A stretch of DNA of 64,000 bases from Cyprinodon diabolis (GCA_030533445.1 CM060069.1:2512756-2576755); one strand, 5' to 3'. Positions 54,221 through 64,000 are shown, counted from the stretch's first letter. Numbers and translations: made by a program. Notes: generated by a model not told the origin, from the letters alone.

Positions 54221-55057
54221 ATGGCAGAGGCTAGTTATGATGAATATGAAGAAAACCAAATGAATTTACAAGCTGCACTGGCGTCGTTAGGCCCATCACT
54301 AGGGGTAGGATGCCCATATCTTCCTCCCAGGTACCTACTAGATCCTGCAGAGGGGCCAAGCAGTGCACCTTTGGGTTGGAGCAAACCTATGATGACACCC
54401 AGCAGGCAGCCTGAGGATCAACCTATGATGACACCCAGCAGGCAGCCTGATGATCAACCACCATCACCTACTGGGAAGCCACTGTCCATCTCGATGCCAC
54501 CAGGGGACCTCAGTATTGATCTCGGTCCAACCAGCACCCCTGCCAGTCCTGAGAATCCCGAGGATCGACGACCACCGTCACCCCACCAATATAATTATCC
54601 GCCACCACCCATTCCAGGCGTACTGGCTATGTTCATGGTCATAGCAGATGACATAAAGCTTGATCTTGCCGAAGCTCATCATGTTGCAAAGTTCTTGGCT
54701 CATCCGCTGGAGTCATACAACACCAACAGTGATCTCAAGCCTGAAATCACCTCTATGACCAAAACAGTTTATGCCCAATTCATGAAGGGTCTGATGCACC
54801 CCGAGCCACGACGGTCCTTTGCACGGATGCGTCGCACCATATACAAACGCAAAGTACAAGCTGGGAAACGGCAGTTGACCACGGACAATCTGGGACTGAG
54901 ACAGGAACTTCAGAATGCTCATCAGACCATTATCAACCTACAACAGCAGGTGATGCAGCTGACTACTGATCTGCAGAACGTGGTTCCATATATGCAGGGG
55001 GGCCCAAACGGAGGGCAGAATTATGAACAGAATTATGGGGGCCATCCTTATCATTGA
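54221..55057 (+). CDS. ERV 3' accessory ORF, unknown family, bZIP-like C-terminus
   Basis: The ORF has 278 codons from the first ATG (54221); the frame is open from 54185 but without an ATG. Layout: acidic start (MAEASYDEYEENQ); Pro-rich region at about 45-135 with two copies of a 12-residue unit (PMMTPSRQPEDQ, PMMTPSRQPDDQ); a predicted helical region (about 140-205, VLAMFMVIADDIKLDLAEAH); a very basic stretch (RRSFARMRRTIYKRK, about 210-225); then a heptad repeat (LGLRQELQNAHQTIINLQQQ onward, a/d positions mostly L, I, V); and a Gly/Asn/Tyr-rich end. A basic region followed by a zipper recalls bZIP regulators. It sits where complex retroviruses carry regulatory genes. I recognise no homolog. 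After the TGA the frame runs 16 further codons of similar composition, so the stop may be secondary. DNA binding is inference. Confidence 0.7.
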   Translation: MAEASYDEYEENQMNLQAALASLGPSLGVGCPYLPPRYLLDPAEGPSSAPLGWSKPMMTPSRQPEDQPMMTPSRQPDDQPPSPTGKPLSISMPPGDLSIDLGPTSTPASPENPEDRRPPSPHQYNYPPPPIPGVLAMFMVIADDIKLDLAEAHHVAKFLAHPLESYNTNSDLKPEITSMTKTVYAQFMKGLMHPEPRRSFARMRRTIYKRKVQAGKRQLTTDNLGLRQELQNAHQTIINLQQQVMQLTTDLQNVVPYMQGGPNGGQNYEQNYGGHPYH

Positions 55058-55710
55058 TATCAACCTCAACGCCATACTGGATATAAGGACAATGCTGATA
55101 ATTGCTGATTATATATACCTATGTTAAAAATAAGTGACATAATCATTGTGTATACTACATGTGACAGTACACGTACTGTGCAGGAGAGTGCCACTTGGTT
55201 ACTCCTATGTTGGTTGTAATGACGGTCATTGACCATTAGATGACGTGCGCGCCTGCCTTAGTCCAGGCATGATGTGGCTTTTCTTGGTTATTTATGGGTG
55301 TGTCTTGACACCTATGCAGAGGGGGATGCGATGACTTCGCAACACAAGATGCTGCTTGGGCATTGGAATTTTCCTCTGCTGAAATAATAAACAGAATTAG
55401 AAAACTCATTCTATAAAAAAAGTAAGCAACGAGGAGCAGATCCTCTCAAGTGAGCCAAGAGGGGGATCCCTCTTAGTTTGAGATGTTCTTGATTTTTACA
55501 TTCTACTTTTTGCATTTTGCCATTTTACCAGGTACTCACACTTACAATTTTTTATATACCAGTCACTAGCACTATAGGGTATGTGTTTTGGTTTGGGGTG
55601 CACAATATATATATATATATAACCATCAGTTACTTTTTAAGATTTCACTATAATGGTATTTTATGGATCATCACCTGCATAGCAGCTTTGTGTTGATCCT
55701 TTTTAGGATC
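55058..55710. other. ERV 3' non-coding region
   Basis: 650 bases lie between the 3' ORF and the polypurine tract. They contain an AATAAACAG near 55388 and an (AT)n run at 55606-55620. No domain or direct repeat of the LTR was seen. Confidence 0.45.
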
Positions 55711-55722
55711 AAAGGGGGGAAA
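55711..55722 (+). promoter_or_regulatory. ERV polypurine tract
   Basis: AAAGGGGGGAAA lies directly before the TG that starts the 3' LTR. This is the expected position of the plus-strand primer. Confidence 0.88.
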
Positions 55723-56533
55723 TGTAGTGTATTATTTGTCATAAATGATTAGAATAAAACAAGAATCAAAAGTTTTAAATGATTAAAGAGAATTGTGTTC
55801 ATGAATATATTTATGTAGGCCAAGAGGAGAAAAACAGAGCAATGAGTGTGTGTAACTGCTGCACCTGACTGTAAGAGGAAGAAAAGCACACTCATCTGCT
55901 GGAAAGCACAGGATTAAGGCCCTTAGTGATAAGAAAAAGCACCCTCATAAAAATGAAGTATTTGACATATCAAGGTTAACCAGCCCAGCAAAATTTGGCC
56001 ATACAACTTGTGATAAATAGAGTTGTTATTTTCAAGGCACAATGTGCAGTACTGATCCCAGAAGGGGTGATGCTTTGACTGAGACACAAAGAGGAACACT
56101 AGGCCAGACTGACATGGCTTAAAGTAGGGAAAGGATAAGTTTCAACATGTTTTTGACTAAACCGTCATAAGTTTCTGCATGGCCTGAGAGAGTGCTCTCA
56201 CAAGTATGAGATGTGTCTATGAATGTTACCGTGTTTTGCAGATAAATATCAATGTGACCTTTACCAATGACTGAAATATGTTCTGAAGGGGGTTTTTCCA
56301 CCGATAAGAAATGTATAAAAGGGAGCTGGTTTCACCATTTGTCAGCTTCGGCTCACCAGCGCTGTGTAAATATGTAGTGTTTAGCAATAAACTCACTGGA
56401 CCTGGACTCAGCGGCCTCTGTCTAAATTTTTTGATCCTTGTTTGAGACTTTTTCTGCTTTTTAAGAACTTTGAATTTTTATAAAACTTAGCTTCAATTTT
56501 AAGTCGTCAAGAAGAGAATTATAGGACGACACA
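55723..56533 (+). repeat. ERV 3' LTR
   Basis: It begins TGTAGTGTATTATTTGTC. The promoter end has a TATAAAA box at 56314-56320. The polyadenylation signal AATAAA is at 56386-56391. The likely end is GGACGACACA at 56533, giving TG..CA ends and a length of 811, but the exact right border is a guess because no second LTR or TSD is available. Confidence 0.75.
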
Positions 56534-56724
56534 GTCAAAGCTCAACCGATGGGACACCATATGTTGCACATACATTGAGCTGTCAGTCCACTGTTTTCCA
56601 CTCTCGGTATTACGTGTTAACTGCTGAGACGTGTGAATGGAATTTATTTTAGAAATAATATAACAGCAAGATATGTTGAATCAGGAATCCAGATTGAAAA
56701 ATATGAGGAGTGGTGTTTTTATTA

Positions 56725-57524
56725 CGGAAGTCGAGAGTGGTCATACTCGACTTTTTCTTTTTCTTTTCTTCGTCTACTCGAGATAATGGAATAATTATCT
56801 AGTTATTAAGTTTAAACCATTAATTGTTTTCTCGAGATAATCAGATAATTATCTGGTTATCACGAGAAAACAGTTATTGATTTCTACAGATAACAAGATG
56901 ATTAACATGTATGAGTAATGAATGAGGCTGATCAACAGCCCTGGATTCCCAGTCCATCCATGCCTGCGGGGGCCATAGTTGTGCAGTGGCGGTACCGCTT
57001 GTGCGCAAATACTCAGTTTTTTATTTTCCTTTTTCTTCCCACTCATTATCAGGCCATGGTGGATGATTGGATTGCATGGAATACAGTTGAAACACATCTG
57101 ACTGTTTTTTTTAATGAAAATCTTTAATCTGGATTCATTTTGGGGGTTAATGCATCTTATATTCCTGTTACAGGCGGAACACCGGCACTTTTCAGAAAAC
57201 ACCGGGCGCTACGACGCCGCGGGCATAGGTCTAACTGTTATGAATCAGAACTGGAACAAATCATAAAATCAACAACGTCGTCTCGTTACCTTAAAGTTAA
57301 ACACAGGATTGTTTACAGAATTACACATAGACTGCCATGACTGCCATGACTTATACTTATAAATCCTCTCCTGCAGTTGCAGTATTGAAGGATGTAATCA
57401 GTTTTAACGCACACCAATCATCTCGTTATCACGACAAAACTATCCGTTATCTTTAGATAATAAAGAAATATACTCGTTTTCTTGAGGAAAACCACCGTGA
57501 AAAAGTACGTACTTAACACTCTCT
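56725..57524. mobile_element. Possible DNA transposon with subterminal repeats
   Basis: GAGAGTGGTCATACTCGACTT at the left and the complement of AAGTACGTACTTAACACTCTC at the right are imperfect inverted ends. Both sides contain CGAGATAAT / ATTATCT and TCGTTATCACGA words. The interior has two ORFs without recognised domains. Element identity is inferred. Confidence 0.35.
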
Positions 57525-58662
57525 GATGAAAGGAAAGAAAAAACAGGAAAGTTTATGTTTCTATGCATTACCTTATAAGTTCTCACACTTCCTAATGTAG
57601 TCTAAAGTGAATGTATTGGCATTCTAAACCATAGCTGTGTTGGGAACGGGCTTTAATGAACACATTTTTAATGCAATTTGTTGGTCAGTGCTAACAGAGA
57701 TGATGGTGAACTTTCATCTAATACTACCCACACAACCTCCCCTCACTGGCCTGCTTGGATTCTCTACACAGCCATCCAGGACCTTAGCGAGTTAAGGTCG
57801 TTAAAAACATTGAGAGAAAATAAGCAGAAAGGAATGTCTGATGTTTAGACGGTGCTTTCTAATGAAGGTCGCCACATAACCTGAAGGAGATGTAAAGGGC
57901 AGTGGTATGGAAATGTTGGACGTGTTACACACACCTAATAATTATAGCTCACCTTTGGATTCTCAGGGAAGAGGATAAAATTTAAAGAACCGTTTAATAT
58001 AGTCAACAGACAGTTTTGAGATATCAACAAACCCTGTCGACATGTAATAAAATGTGTTTAAATTCTACGTCTCCTCTTTCCCTCAGTGTGCTGAGTAAAT
58101 AGAAATAACCTATTACTGATGAAAATTCTTTATTTCTGTCTAAAGCATTGGAAAAAAAACATAAAGGGATCAAACAGATGTAATACTGAGAGCTCAAAAT
58201 CCTTCAGGAAATAAAGGCTGATTCACAAAGCAGTTTCCAAGATGATCTGTTCTTCCATTAGATGTGTCCTGTAGAATCCCCTACATCATCCATATGTTAA
58301 TGAACAGGAAACAGTCAGAGCCAGCAAATATAGTGCTGCTGAGATTTTTCTACTCCCTGTCCTAGTTTTGCAATGAACAGTTCCATCTCCTTCCTTTTTC
58401 TTTGTTTTTGCATGCTGCCAGGCGACTATTTGGTTGGATTTCCTGTGAGAAAATGACCTATTAGGCAAAGCGAAGTGGAAGGATCAGTGCGTTTGTTCAC
58501 AGCCTCCCGTCAAATTCGCAATCTCAGCCTTAAATAGATACAGCCGATGAAGGACTAAGCCATTTACATGAAACTGAGCGATTCCTCACTACCATTTAAA
58601 AACACAGAATCAAATATACACACCCTTTACCTTTGTAATGGATATTATCTCTTTTAAACTTT
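57525..58662. other. No gene seen
   Basis: AT-rich, apparently single-copy sequence. Short ORFs only, no termini recognised. Confidence 0.4.
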
Positions 58663-58818
58663 CCGTAAAAGTTTAAAGAACAATCCACTGGACTTGGTTT
58701 CCAAGATTTGAAGACGTTTCAAATGTCATTTGAATTGAGGAAGCTTCGTGGAGGGGAAGCGAAACGTCTTCAAATCTTGGAAACCAAGTCCAGAGGATTG
58801 TTTTTTAAACTTTTATGG
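58663..58818. repeat. Long palindrome made of Penelope-type terminal sequence
   Basis: 58663-58720 and 58761-58818 are inverted repeats: 55 of 58 positions pair, around a 40-base loop. The right half and its continuation (GAATGAGTATGACCTGGATG, ACTGAGAATCTTCATCAGCA) match the PLE end at 16150-16260. The loop holds GAATTGAGGAAGCTTC, the start of the pLTR motif. Confidence 0.9.
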
Positions 58819-59171
58819 AATGAGTATGACCTGGATGACTGAGAATCTTCATCAGCATCTGTTTTAAAAATACATCCAAATGCAATAGAATAAAAAAATG
58901 TACACATACACCATACTTTCCATGGTCTCTCCCAGAACCTATATATGGTGTCTGGATCCCCGGGGGAAGCATAGACTTAGACTTTGACAACTTTTATTAT
59001 CATTTGGGTGTATACAAAATAACATTTTGTTTTGTAAACCTTTCATGCCATTTCCATTTATTAAAGGGGTGATAGAATTATTCTATAGGGTATTTGGTGC
59101 TGGTCCTTCAGGTCTCTGAATAGGGTGTGTAACATTGGTTGGTCTGAAAATGGCATATTAGCTGTTCTATG
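58819..59171. other. PLE terminal remainder, then spacer
   Basis: The first 45 bases continue the PLE terminal sequence. The rest is unassigned up to the CTATG target duplication of the solo LTR (59167-59171). Confidence 0.5.
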
Positions 59172-59905
59172 TGTTGGGATCTGGAGGTCTGCCCACCTTT
59201 CTCCAGCAGAGGGCGCCCTAGGTCTCCTGGAGCTGAAGCTGACTACCACACCTGCGGCTCATTGGCTCATCAGGAGACTAGCATTTAAGCAGCGGCAGGA
59301 CAACACTCCAGTGCCAGAGTGTTAAGCCAGTTACGGTTAGCAAGCCTGAGCCAACCAGCCTGTCTGATTCTCTGACTCTCCTGAAAACCTGACTTTGAAC
59401 CTAACCAGTTTTTGTCCTCTCTGCTTCCTAGGAAGAACCTGACTGAACATTGGAACTCTGGAAGAGTTTCTCAGCTGACACCTGCCTGCCTGCCTGCTCT
59501 CAGAAGCACATATGTGAATCAAACTATCTGAACCTGCCTGTCCGCTCTCAAGAAGAGAACTGGAAGAAACTCAGAACCTGAACACTGACAAGTCTGAAGT
59601 CGAGCCCTGCCGTTGCTTAGCCCTCTGCCGACCATCTGCCTCTGGACCCTCCTGGTTCCCTCCCTCAGCCGCTCAGCCTGAATCACTTTACAGGTACAGA
59701 CCTGCACAACTCCTCTGACAAGATCAACTGCATCCTGGCTAACCTAACTATCCCTCTCTGCAGAGAACCCTGTGTGACCAGTCCCGGATCTGTTTCCCAG
59801 CATTCAGTTTATTAACATTGTGTTTTCTCAATAAACAGTCAAACTTTTCATCTGACTCCGTGTGTGTTCTGCATGTGGGTTAGGAACCTTAATCCCATCA
59901 TGACA
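59172..59905 (+). repeat. Solo LTR of the 11.3-kb chromovirus family, perfect TSD
   Basis: It begins TGTTGGGATCTGGAGG and ends AATCCCATCATGACA, as in the minus-strand LTRs at 11.28 and 15.26 kb. It is flanked by CTATG on both sides (59167-59171 and 59906-59910). AATAAACAG lies near 59831. It is a diverged family member. Confidence 0.93.
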
Positions 59906-60096
59906 CTATGAGCCCTAATGCAGCCTGGTTAAAAGCCCCAGAATGAAATTACAGGTTTTCTTCCTTTTATGGTATGATCATGAATATTTAGATGAGCTGT
60001 GCTCTGATTGGTTGGTTTACAATGAGCGAAGCTGCTGAGCAAAGACGCATCATAGCAACAAGCACTCACTCACTGAAACATCAGATTGTTGATATG
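59906..60096. other. Spacer
   Basis: Unassigned sequence after the solo LTR. A short ORF (from 59992) runs into the next repeat and has no domain. Confidence 0.4.
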
Positions 60097-60520
60097 GTAG
60101 GGGGACCAGACGTCCTATTTTTCCCCCACATGTCCTGCTTTTCATACCTAAAAAAATGTCTGGGAGGAATTCAAAATCGTCTGGGATTTTGGTCGACTAC
60201 AGTGCAGCATGTAGTCAAAACACACCAGCCACTCAAACCGTGCCGTCAGCTTCGGGACGAGGGCATGGAGCCAGTGGGGGATGGAGCAATGGAACCCGAC
60301 CCCGTGTCAGTAGCCTGGACACCGCTGGCCCCCTGCTCTGAGGAAGGGTGCTGCTGAGGTCCAGTCCAGTCAGCGGTCCAGCAGTCGGCACTTCATACCC
60401 CACCCCACCCTTCCTTGGGCCAGTGAACCAGTGGGAAGGTCTGGATGTCAATTTCGGGGCGTGACAAAAGTAAAGGCCAGAATCAAATAAGGCAACATCC
60501 CCGAATCGACGTCAACTAAT
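60097..60520 (+). repeat. Dispersed repeat, plus-strand copy of an inverted pair
   Basis: Three blocks match 63050-63746 in reverse complement and reverse order: 60107-60211 (CCTAAAAAAATGTCTGGGAG, GGTCGACTACAGTGCAGC), 60236-60318 (GCCGTCAGCTTCGGG, CAGTAGCCTGG) and 60418-60520 (CTGGATGTCAATTTCGGGG, GGCAACATCCCCGAAT). The family is not identified. Confidence 0.7.
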
Positions 60521-60897
60521 CAGTTTTTACCTGTTTCATCCCGTGTCTCCTCTCCCCATGACCCCTGGCTCCCTCACTATGCCCCACTCGGTTTTCAAAA
60601 CAAATCGGTCTCTGTCGCTCTCGCGTCATCTCGTGCTGCATTCACTGCAGTCCGACATTGGAAATTAGTGGTTGTAATTCTCAAATTATCCATAATTTAT
60701 AAGCCTCGCCACCCCTACCGCTAACTGGGGTGGCAGCAGGGGTGGCAAGGCTGTCATTTAGGGGGGCATTTGCCACTTGCCATTTGCAAACTGAATATAG
60801 TTAGTGTCAAGCTGGCTTGAGAAGGAGATAAAATCAACAGGAGCAGACAGAAAGGAAACTGGGAATAAAATCTCAGAGAATAATTAATACCAACATA
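60521..60897. other. No gene seen; small hairpin
   Basis: CTCGCCACCCCT (60706) and AGGGGTGGCAAG (60738) form a short hairpin around CCGCTAACTGGGGTGG. Nothing else was recognised. Confidence 0.4.
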
Positions 60898-61478
60898 CAA
60901 TGTTGTGCTAGTTCACAATAAAAAAAATGAGCTCAAAGTTCAGTTAACACAGATAAAAATGAACTAACTCATGTTCGTAGTTTACTTTTTCAAAAAATGA
61001 ACAAAGTTCATAAACCTATAAATTGACTAGTTCAAGTTCATTTGGTAAATGATGCACTCAACTGGTTTTCCTTAGATAGAAAACTTTGAATCAATCTGAC
61101 TGGATGATCTGGTGAACTGGAAAGTGACCTGAGATGACATGATGTGAATTGTGCTATAGAAATAAATCAAACTGAATTGAATTGCTGAGCACTCTGCAAA
61201 ACTGGCATCAGAAATACCAGCAGATGAGTCTGAATTGATCAGACTAGTATTAGCCGTACACATGCTACTCTGTCAGTCTGTTTGCTGTAATAAGTGCCGT
61301 AAAAGTTAATGTTATCCAATAAAAAGTGGGGTTATCAATGTAGCTGTGTGCGTCGCTCATCATTCTCAGAGCGAACGTCGCTCTCATTCATGTTCATTAT
61401 TTCAAAACTGATCCATTCAGTTCACCATTTACTAAAAATAGGAATGCTATTCAGTGAACACGTTCATGCACAACACTG
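60898..61478. mobile_element. hAT-like MITE carrying a LINE tail
   Basis: The ends CAATGTTGTGC and GCACAACACTG are inverted repeats with one mismatch. Subterminal GTTCA/TGAAC words are dense on both sides, as in a common fish hAT MITE. A LINE 3' tail (61050-61190) is inserted in the middle. A clear 8-bp target duplication was not found. Confidence 0.55.
61050..61190 (+). repeat. L2/Rex1-like LINE 3' tail, copy D
   Basis: The last 135 bases of the tail family: AACTGGTTTTCCTTAGATAG, CTGACTGGATGATCTGGTGA and AACTGAATTGAATTG at the end. Confidence 0.82.
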
Positions 61479-63049
61479 CATAAGGAACAGAAAAATATTT
61501 CAAAACTTTTTGAGGAGATGATGAAAGGGTGGCTTGTTTGCAGATTAAAAAAAATTAATCTGCAAACAAATTAACTAAAATGAAGCAACTAGAGAACTTA
61601 GGAAACCCATGGAAAATAACATATATAATAATTATTGAATCATGTTACACTATTTGCATAACTGCAACTATGTAGAAGTTATTTTGGTTGGGGAAAAAGG
61701 AATTGAAATTAAAAAAAAAAGTTGGGCTTAAGACATTTACTACCTGGTTGTATTAAATACGTTTCTTTTTTCAGAAATTCAGCTGAAATTGTTGTCTTAC
61801 CTATTAAAGATGGATCTTAACTGTTCTGCAATGCTTTCCCGAGTTTCACTGATACATTTTAAAAACCCTTCACAACCTCAGCTAATATATTCATGTACAC
61901 AGAGACTGAAATTATTTATGATTAAACAAATCATCTCATTACCAACCTTCCCTTTTAATTAGCACATCTGTGTTCAGGAAGCTAACTTTAAAATGTCGCC
62001 ACAATGCAAAGGGCACTTAGCGTAATTTCCTTAGGCACAGCAGAAGGGCCGGAGGGGAGGAACAGCTCATATGCATTTCTCTGATCAGGGTTTTATGTCT
62101 GAGAGAACAACAAGCAGAAGCAAGGTGGAATTTAAGGGATTTTTTAAAATTATTATTATTAAAATCCTCTGGAGGTTGTTTTCCACATGAAACCACTGCG
62201 AAACCTTCCGTTCAAAACAAAACACTTGAATGCATCATTGTGTGCTGCTTTTGTCTGAGGACACTTACATATTAGGTGCACTGATAGCACATCAAATATT
62301 CACTTTGAGTCTCCCTGAACACTCAGAGGCAGCACTTTCCCTAAACGCCTCCTTAGTATAAGATCAAGGAGAGGTTTGGGGTTTTAGTATCTGCAAAGAA
62401 AGAAAGTTTTTTTTTTTTTTCTTTTTTACCATAAAGCTGAAATAAAATAAAGCATCACGGGAAGCATCATGCAGAGCAGTGAGGAGCACGTTAATGTTTT
62501 GATCTGAAAGGATGCATCCCAATGCTGTGGTAAATATTTGATTCCAAACCTGATGCAGTACCAATGGTAGCAGAGGAAACCTTCTGTCTTTAGCCTCTAC
62601 ACTGACTGCTTACCATGGAGAAAGGAAGGATTAAACGGCACACATTGGTGCAGATGAAGGAGTTCTTTCTGTCTAGTGACAGTAAAGGAGAATCTATTTT
62701 TAATCAGTATTACAATCTAGAGTTTTACACTCAAACAGTAAAACCAGGGAATTCCAGATCCTTTCCAGGTCCTGGGTTGTTTTCCCAGCGTATCCTGTAA
62801 AGTGTCAGTTGCATTCCCTGACTTAGCAAGCTTCAAGTACCTGTTATCTTCTGCAGAGGCAATCCCATTCCTATCTTGAAAGGGGTCATAGAATGCAAAA
62901 CTGAGTTTCCATTGTCATAGATGAATAACGATAGTTCAGTGGGTGAAATGGACGTACAGAGAAGTTCAAACCCCATCAACACCTCCTTTTTCTGCAAATC
63001 TCACTATTCTAAAAGTCCTCCATAAAATGGGCGAATTCAAACGAAATAC
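61479..63049. other. Mostly single-copy-looking DNA
   Basis: A fragment GAGGAGATGATGAAAG near 61512 recalls the pogo transposase at 9.56 kb. Otherwise AT-rich sequence with a T-run near 62410 and short ORFs without domains. No gfra exon was found. Confidence 0.4.
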
Positions 63050-63740
63050 GAATTAATGTCAATTCGGGGATGTTGCCTTACATGGGTCTGGCCTGTACTT
63101 TGGTCAATCCCCGAAATTGACATCCAGACCAGCCCACTGGTTCATGGCCCAAAAACATGAATAGAGGAAGATGGAAGACACCAGTTTAGCTGTTTAGCTA
63201 CAGTTGGGTTTACTTCTACAAAAATTACAAAGCAGGCAGTTCTCTATTGAAAATGACCTAGAACCATGGTCATACAGTCTTCCTTAGGACCCGAAGACTC
63301 AATAGGCATGGATTATTTTTATCTATCAGAAGATCCCTGCAAAGTTTGATGCTCAGCTGTTCATTTACTCTAAGCATTTTATAGAAGACAGCTTTCAAAG
63401 TCTTGGACAGTTCAAAGCAGGATTTGCTAAACCTCTTTTACTGAAACGAGGGGCTGTTGTGTGTAAGGCCACCACAACCGCAATGCTAGCATATCTATGG
63501 TGATCAGATTTAGGCTTCTGAAAAGGAGGACATTTTAGTGGGAGCAGGGTGTATCAAGCACGGCGCCGCATGTTTCTAGGCTACCATCACCGGGTCGGGT
63601 TTTGTCGCCGTCCGCCGGGGTTCCCGGACCGGCCCCGGAGCTGACGGCTCGGTTCTGCTGCACTGTAGTCGACCAAAATCCCGGACGATTTTGAAATTCC
63701 CCCAAGACATTTTTTTAGGTATGAAAAGTAGGACATGTCC

Positions 63741-63746
<6 letters not shown>
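63050..63746 (-). repeat. Dispersed repeat, minus-strand copy of the inverted pair
   Basis: Reverse-complement counterpart of 60097-60520. The matching blocks are 63055-63145, 63575-63660 and 63659-63745, separated by about 430 bases that have no counterpart in the first copy. The copy ends at the (AT)n tract. Confidence 0.7.
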
Positions 63747-63826
<80 letters not shown>

Positions 63827-63827
63827 C
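63743..63827. repeat. (AT)n microsatellite
   Basis: About 85 bases of AT dinucleotides with two ATAC interruptions. Minus-strand open frames across it are chance (Tyr-Ile repeats). Confidence 0.95.
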
Positions 63828-64000
63828 ATATGTTACCTATTGGACGCCCCTCGTACTGTGACTTCCACCTTCAGTTAATACCGCTATTCACAGCATCTGT
63901 CAAAAAATTCCAGGATCCAGATTGATCCGGATCATCAACGAAATTGTATGGATTGTTCTTTGGACTGAGGTACACCTTTGTTAAAGAGTTTATCTTTAAC
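63828..64000. other. No gene seen
   Basis: The last 170 bases have no recognised feature. Confidence 0.4.

Larger units (their letters stand above)
48505..56533 (+). mobile_element. Endogenous retrovirus, gamma/epsilon-like, 5' truncated
   Basis: Order: nucleocapsid trace, protease, RT, RNase H, integrase, env fragments, an extra 3' ORF, polypurine tract, 3' LTR. RT and RNase H motifs and the integrase C-terminus resemble the gammaretrovirus lineage. The 5' LTR, leader and nearly all of gag are missing, so it cannot replicate. It lies antisense to the gfra gene inside its upstream intron, an orientation commonly tolerated because viral splice and polyA signals are then silent for the host transcript. 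Confidence 0.9.

Noticed and set aside
61510..61535. Additional pogo transposase fragment
   Set aside because: GAGGAGATGATGAAAG and a few more bases match 9.56 kb, but 25 bases is too short to support an element.
63576..63829. Tyr-Ile repeat peptides
   Set aside because: Translation of the (AT)n microsatellite.
1..64000. CRISPR array, bacterial operon, tRNA or rRNA genes
   Set aside because: Repeat spacing, composition and introns show animal DNA. The only tRNA-like sequences are SINE heads.
40000..64000. The preceding gfra exon (end of domain 2 to LCR)
   Set aside because: I looked on the minus strand for a cysteine-rich exon ending in phase 1 and found none. It is probably beyond the right edge, but a short exon could have been missed by eye.

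Overview
The window is vertebrate, almost certainly teleost, genomic DNA. The only host protein-coding gene I can support is a GDNF-family receptor alpha gene on the minus strand, closest to gfra2 from memory. Three consecutive exons are visible: 39887-39996, 32427-32567 and 5066-5250. They are joined by clean GT/AG splice sites, their phases are compatible, and cysteines of the third GFR-alpha domain are kept. Introns of about 7.3 kb and 27 kb lie between them. At least 24 kb of further intron or upstream sequence lies to the right, and at least one more exon should lie beyond the left edge.

Nearly everything else is mobile-element sequence stacked in these introns. From left to right: tRNA-derived SINEs (0.2 and 1.6 kb); a three-copy TA-flanked MITE family (2.3, 7.5 and 39.5 kb); a jockey-superfamily LINE relic (5.8-7.2 kb); a pogo/Tigger-type transposon relic with TIRs (8.96-10.82 kb); a Ty3/gypsy chromovirus with two LTRs and a TSD (11.28-15.97 kb); a Penelope-like element with GIY-YIG endonuclease (16.1-20.1 kb), broken by an ERV-type solo LTR and an L2-like LINE; a Tc1 element (21-22.5 kb); an R4/Dong (Rex6-like) LINE broken by an ACCCG-rich insert (22.6-24.2 kb); a THAP-domain exon relic (24.8-25.1 kb); further LTRs and LINE tails (26.8-32.4 kb); an L1-like LINE (34.9-38.5 kb) carrying a solo LTR; a 30-bp minisatellite (41.2-41.7 kb); and a deeply nested LINE (42.3-45.9 kb).

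The most unusual element is an endogenous retrovirus on the plus strand (48.5-56.5 kb, antisense to the host gene). It lacks its 5' LTR and most of gag. It keeps protease, a 1157-codon open RT-RNase H-integrase frame, a deleted env with its membrane anchor, a polypurine tract and a 3' LTR. Between env and the LTR is an intact 278-codon ORF behind a splice acceptor. It encodes a proline-rich region, a helical domain, and a basic region followed by a heptad repeat. I recognise no family for it, and it is the best candidate here for something undescribed.

The rightmost 7.5 kb holds a long palindrome made from Penelope-type terminal sequence, a solo LTR of the chromovirus family with a perfect TSD, an inverted pair of a dispersed repeat, a hAT-like MITE and an (AT)n microsatellite. 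Five perfect target-site duplications are visible: TAAAC, CATA, GAACA, ACTAC and CTATG. They make many of the insertion calls firm despite decay of the coding regions.
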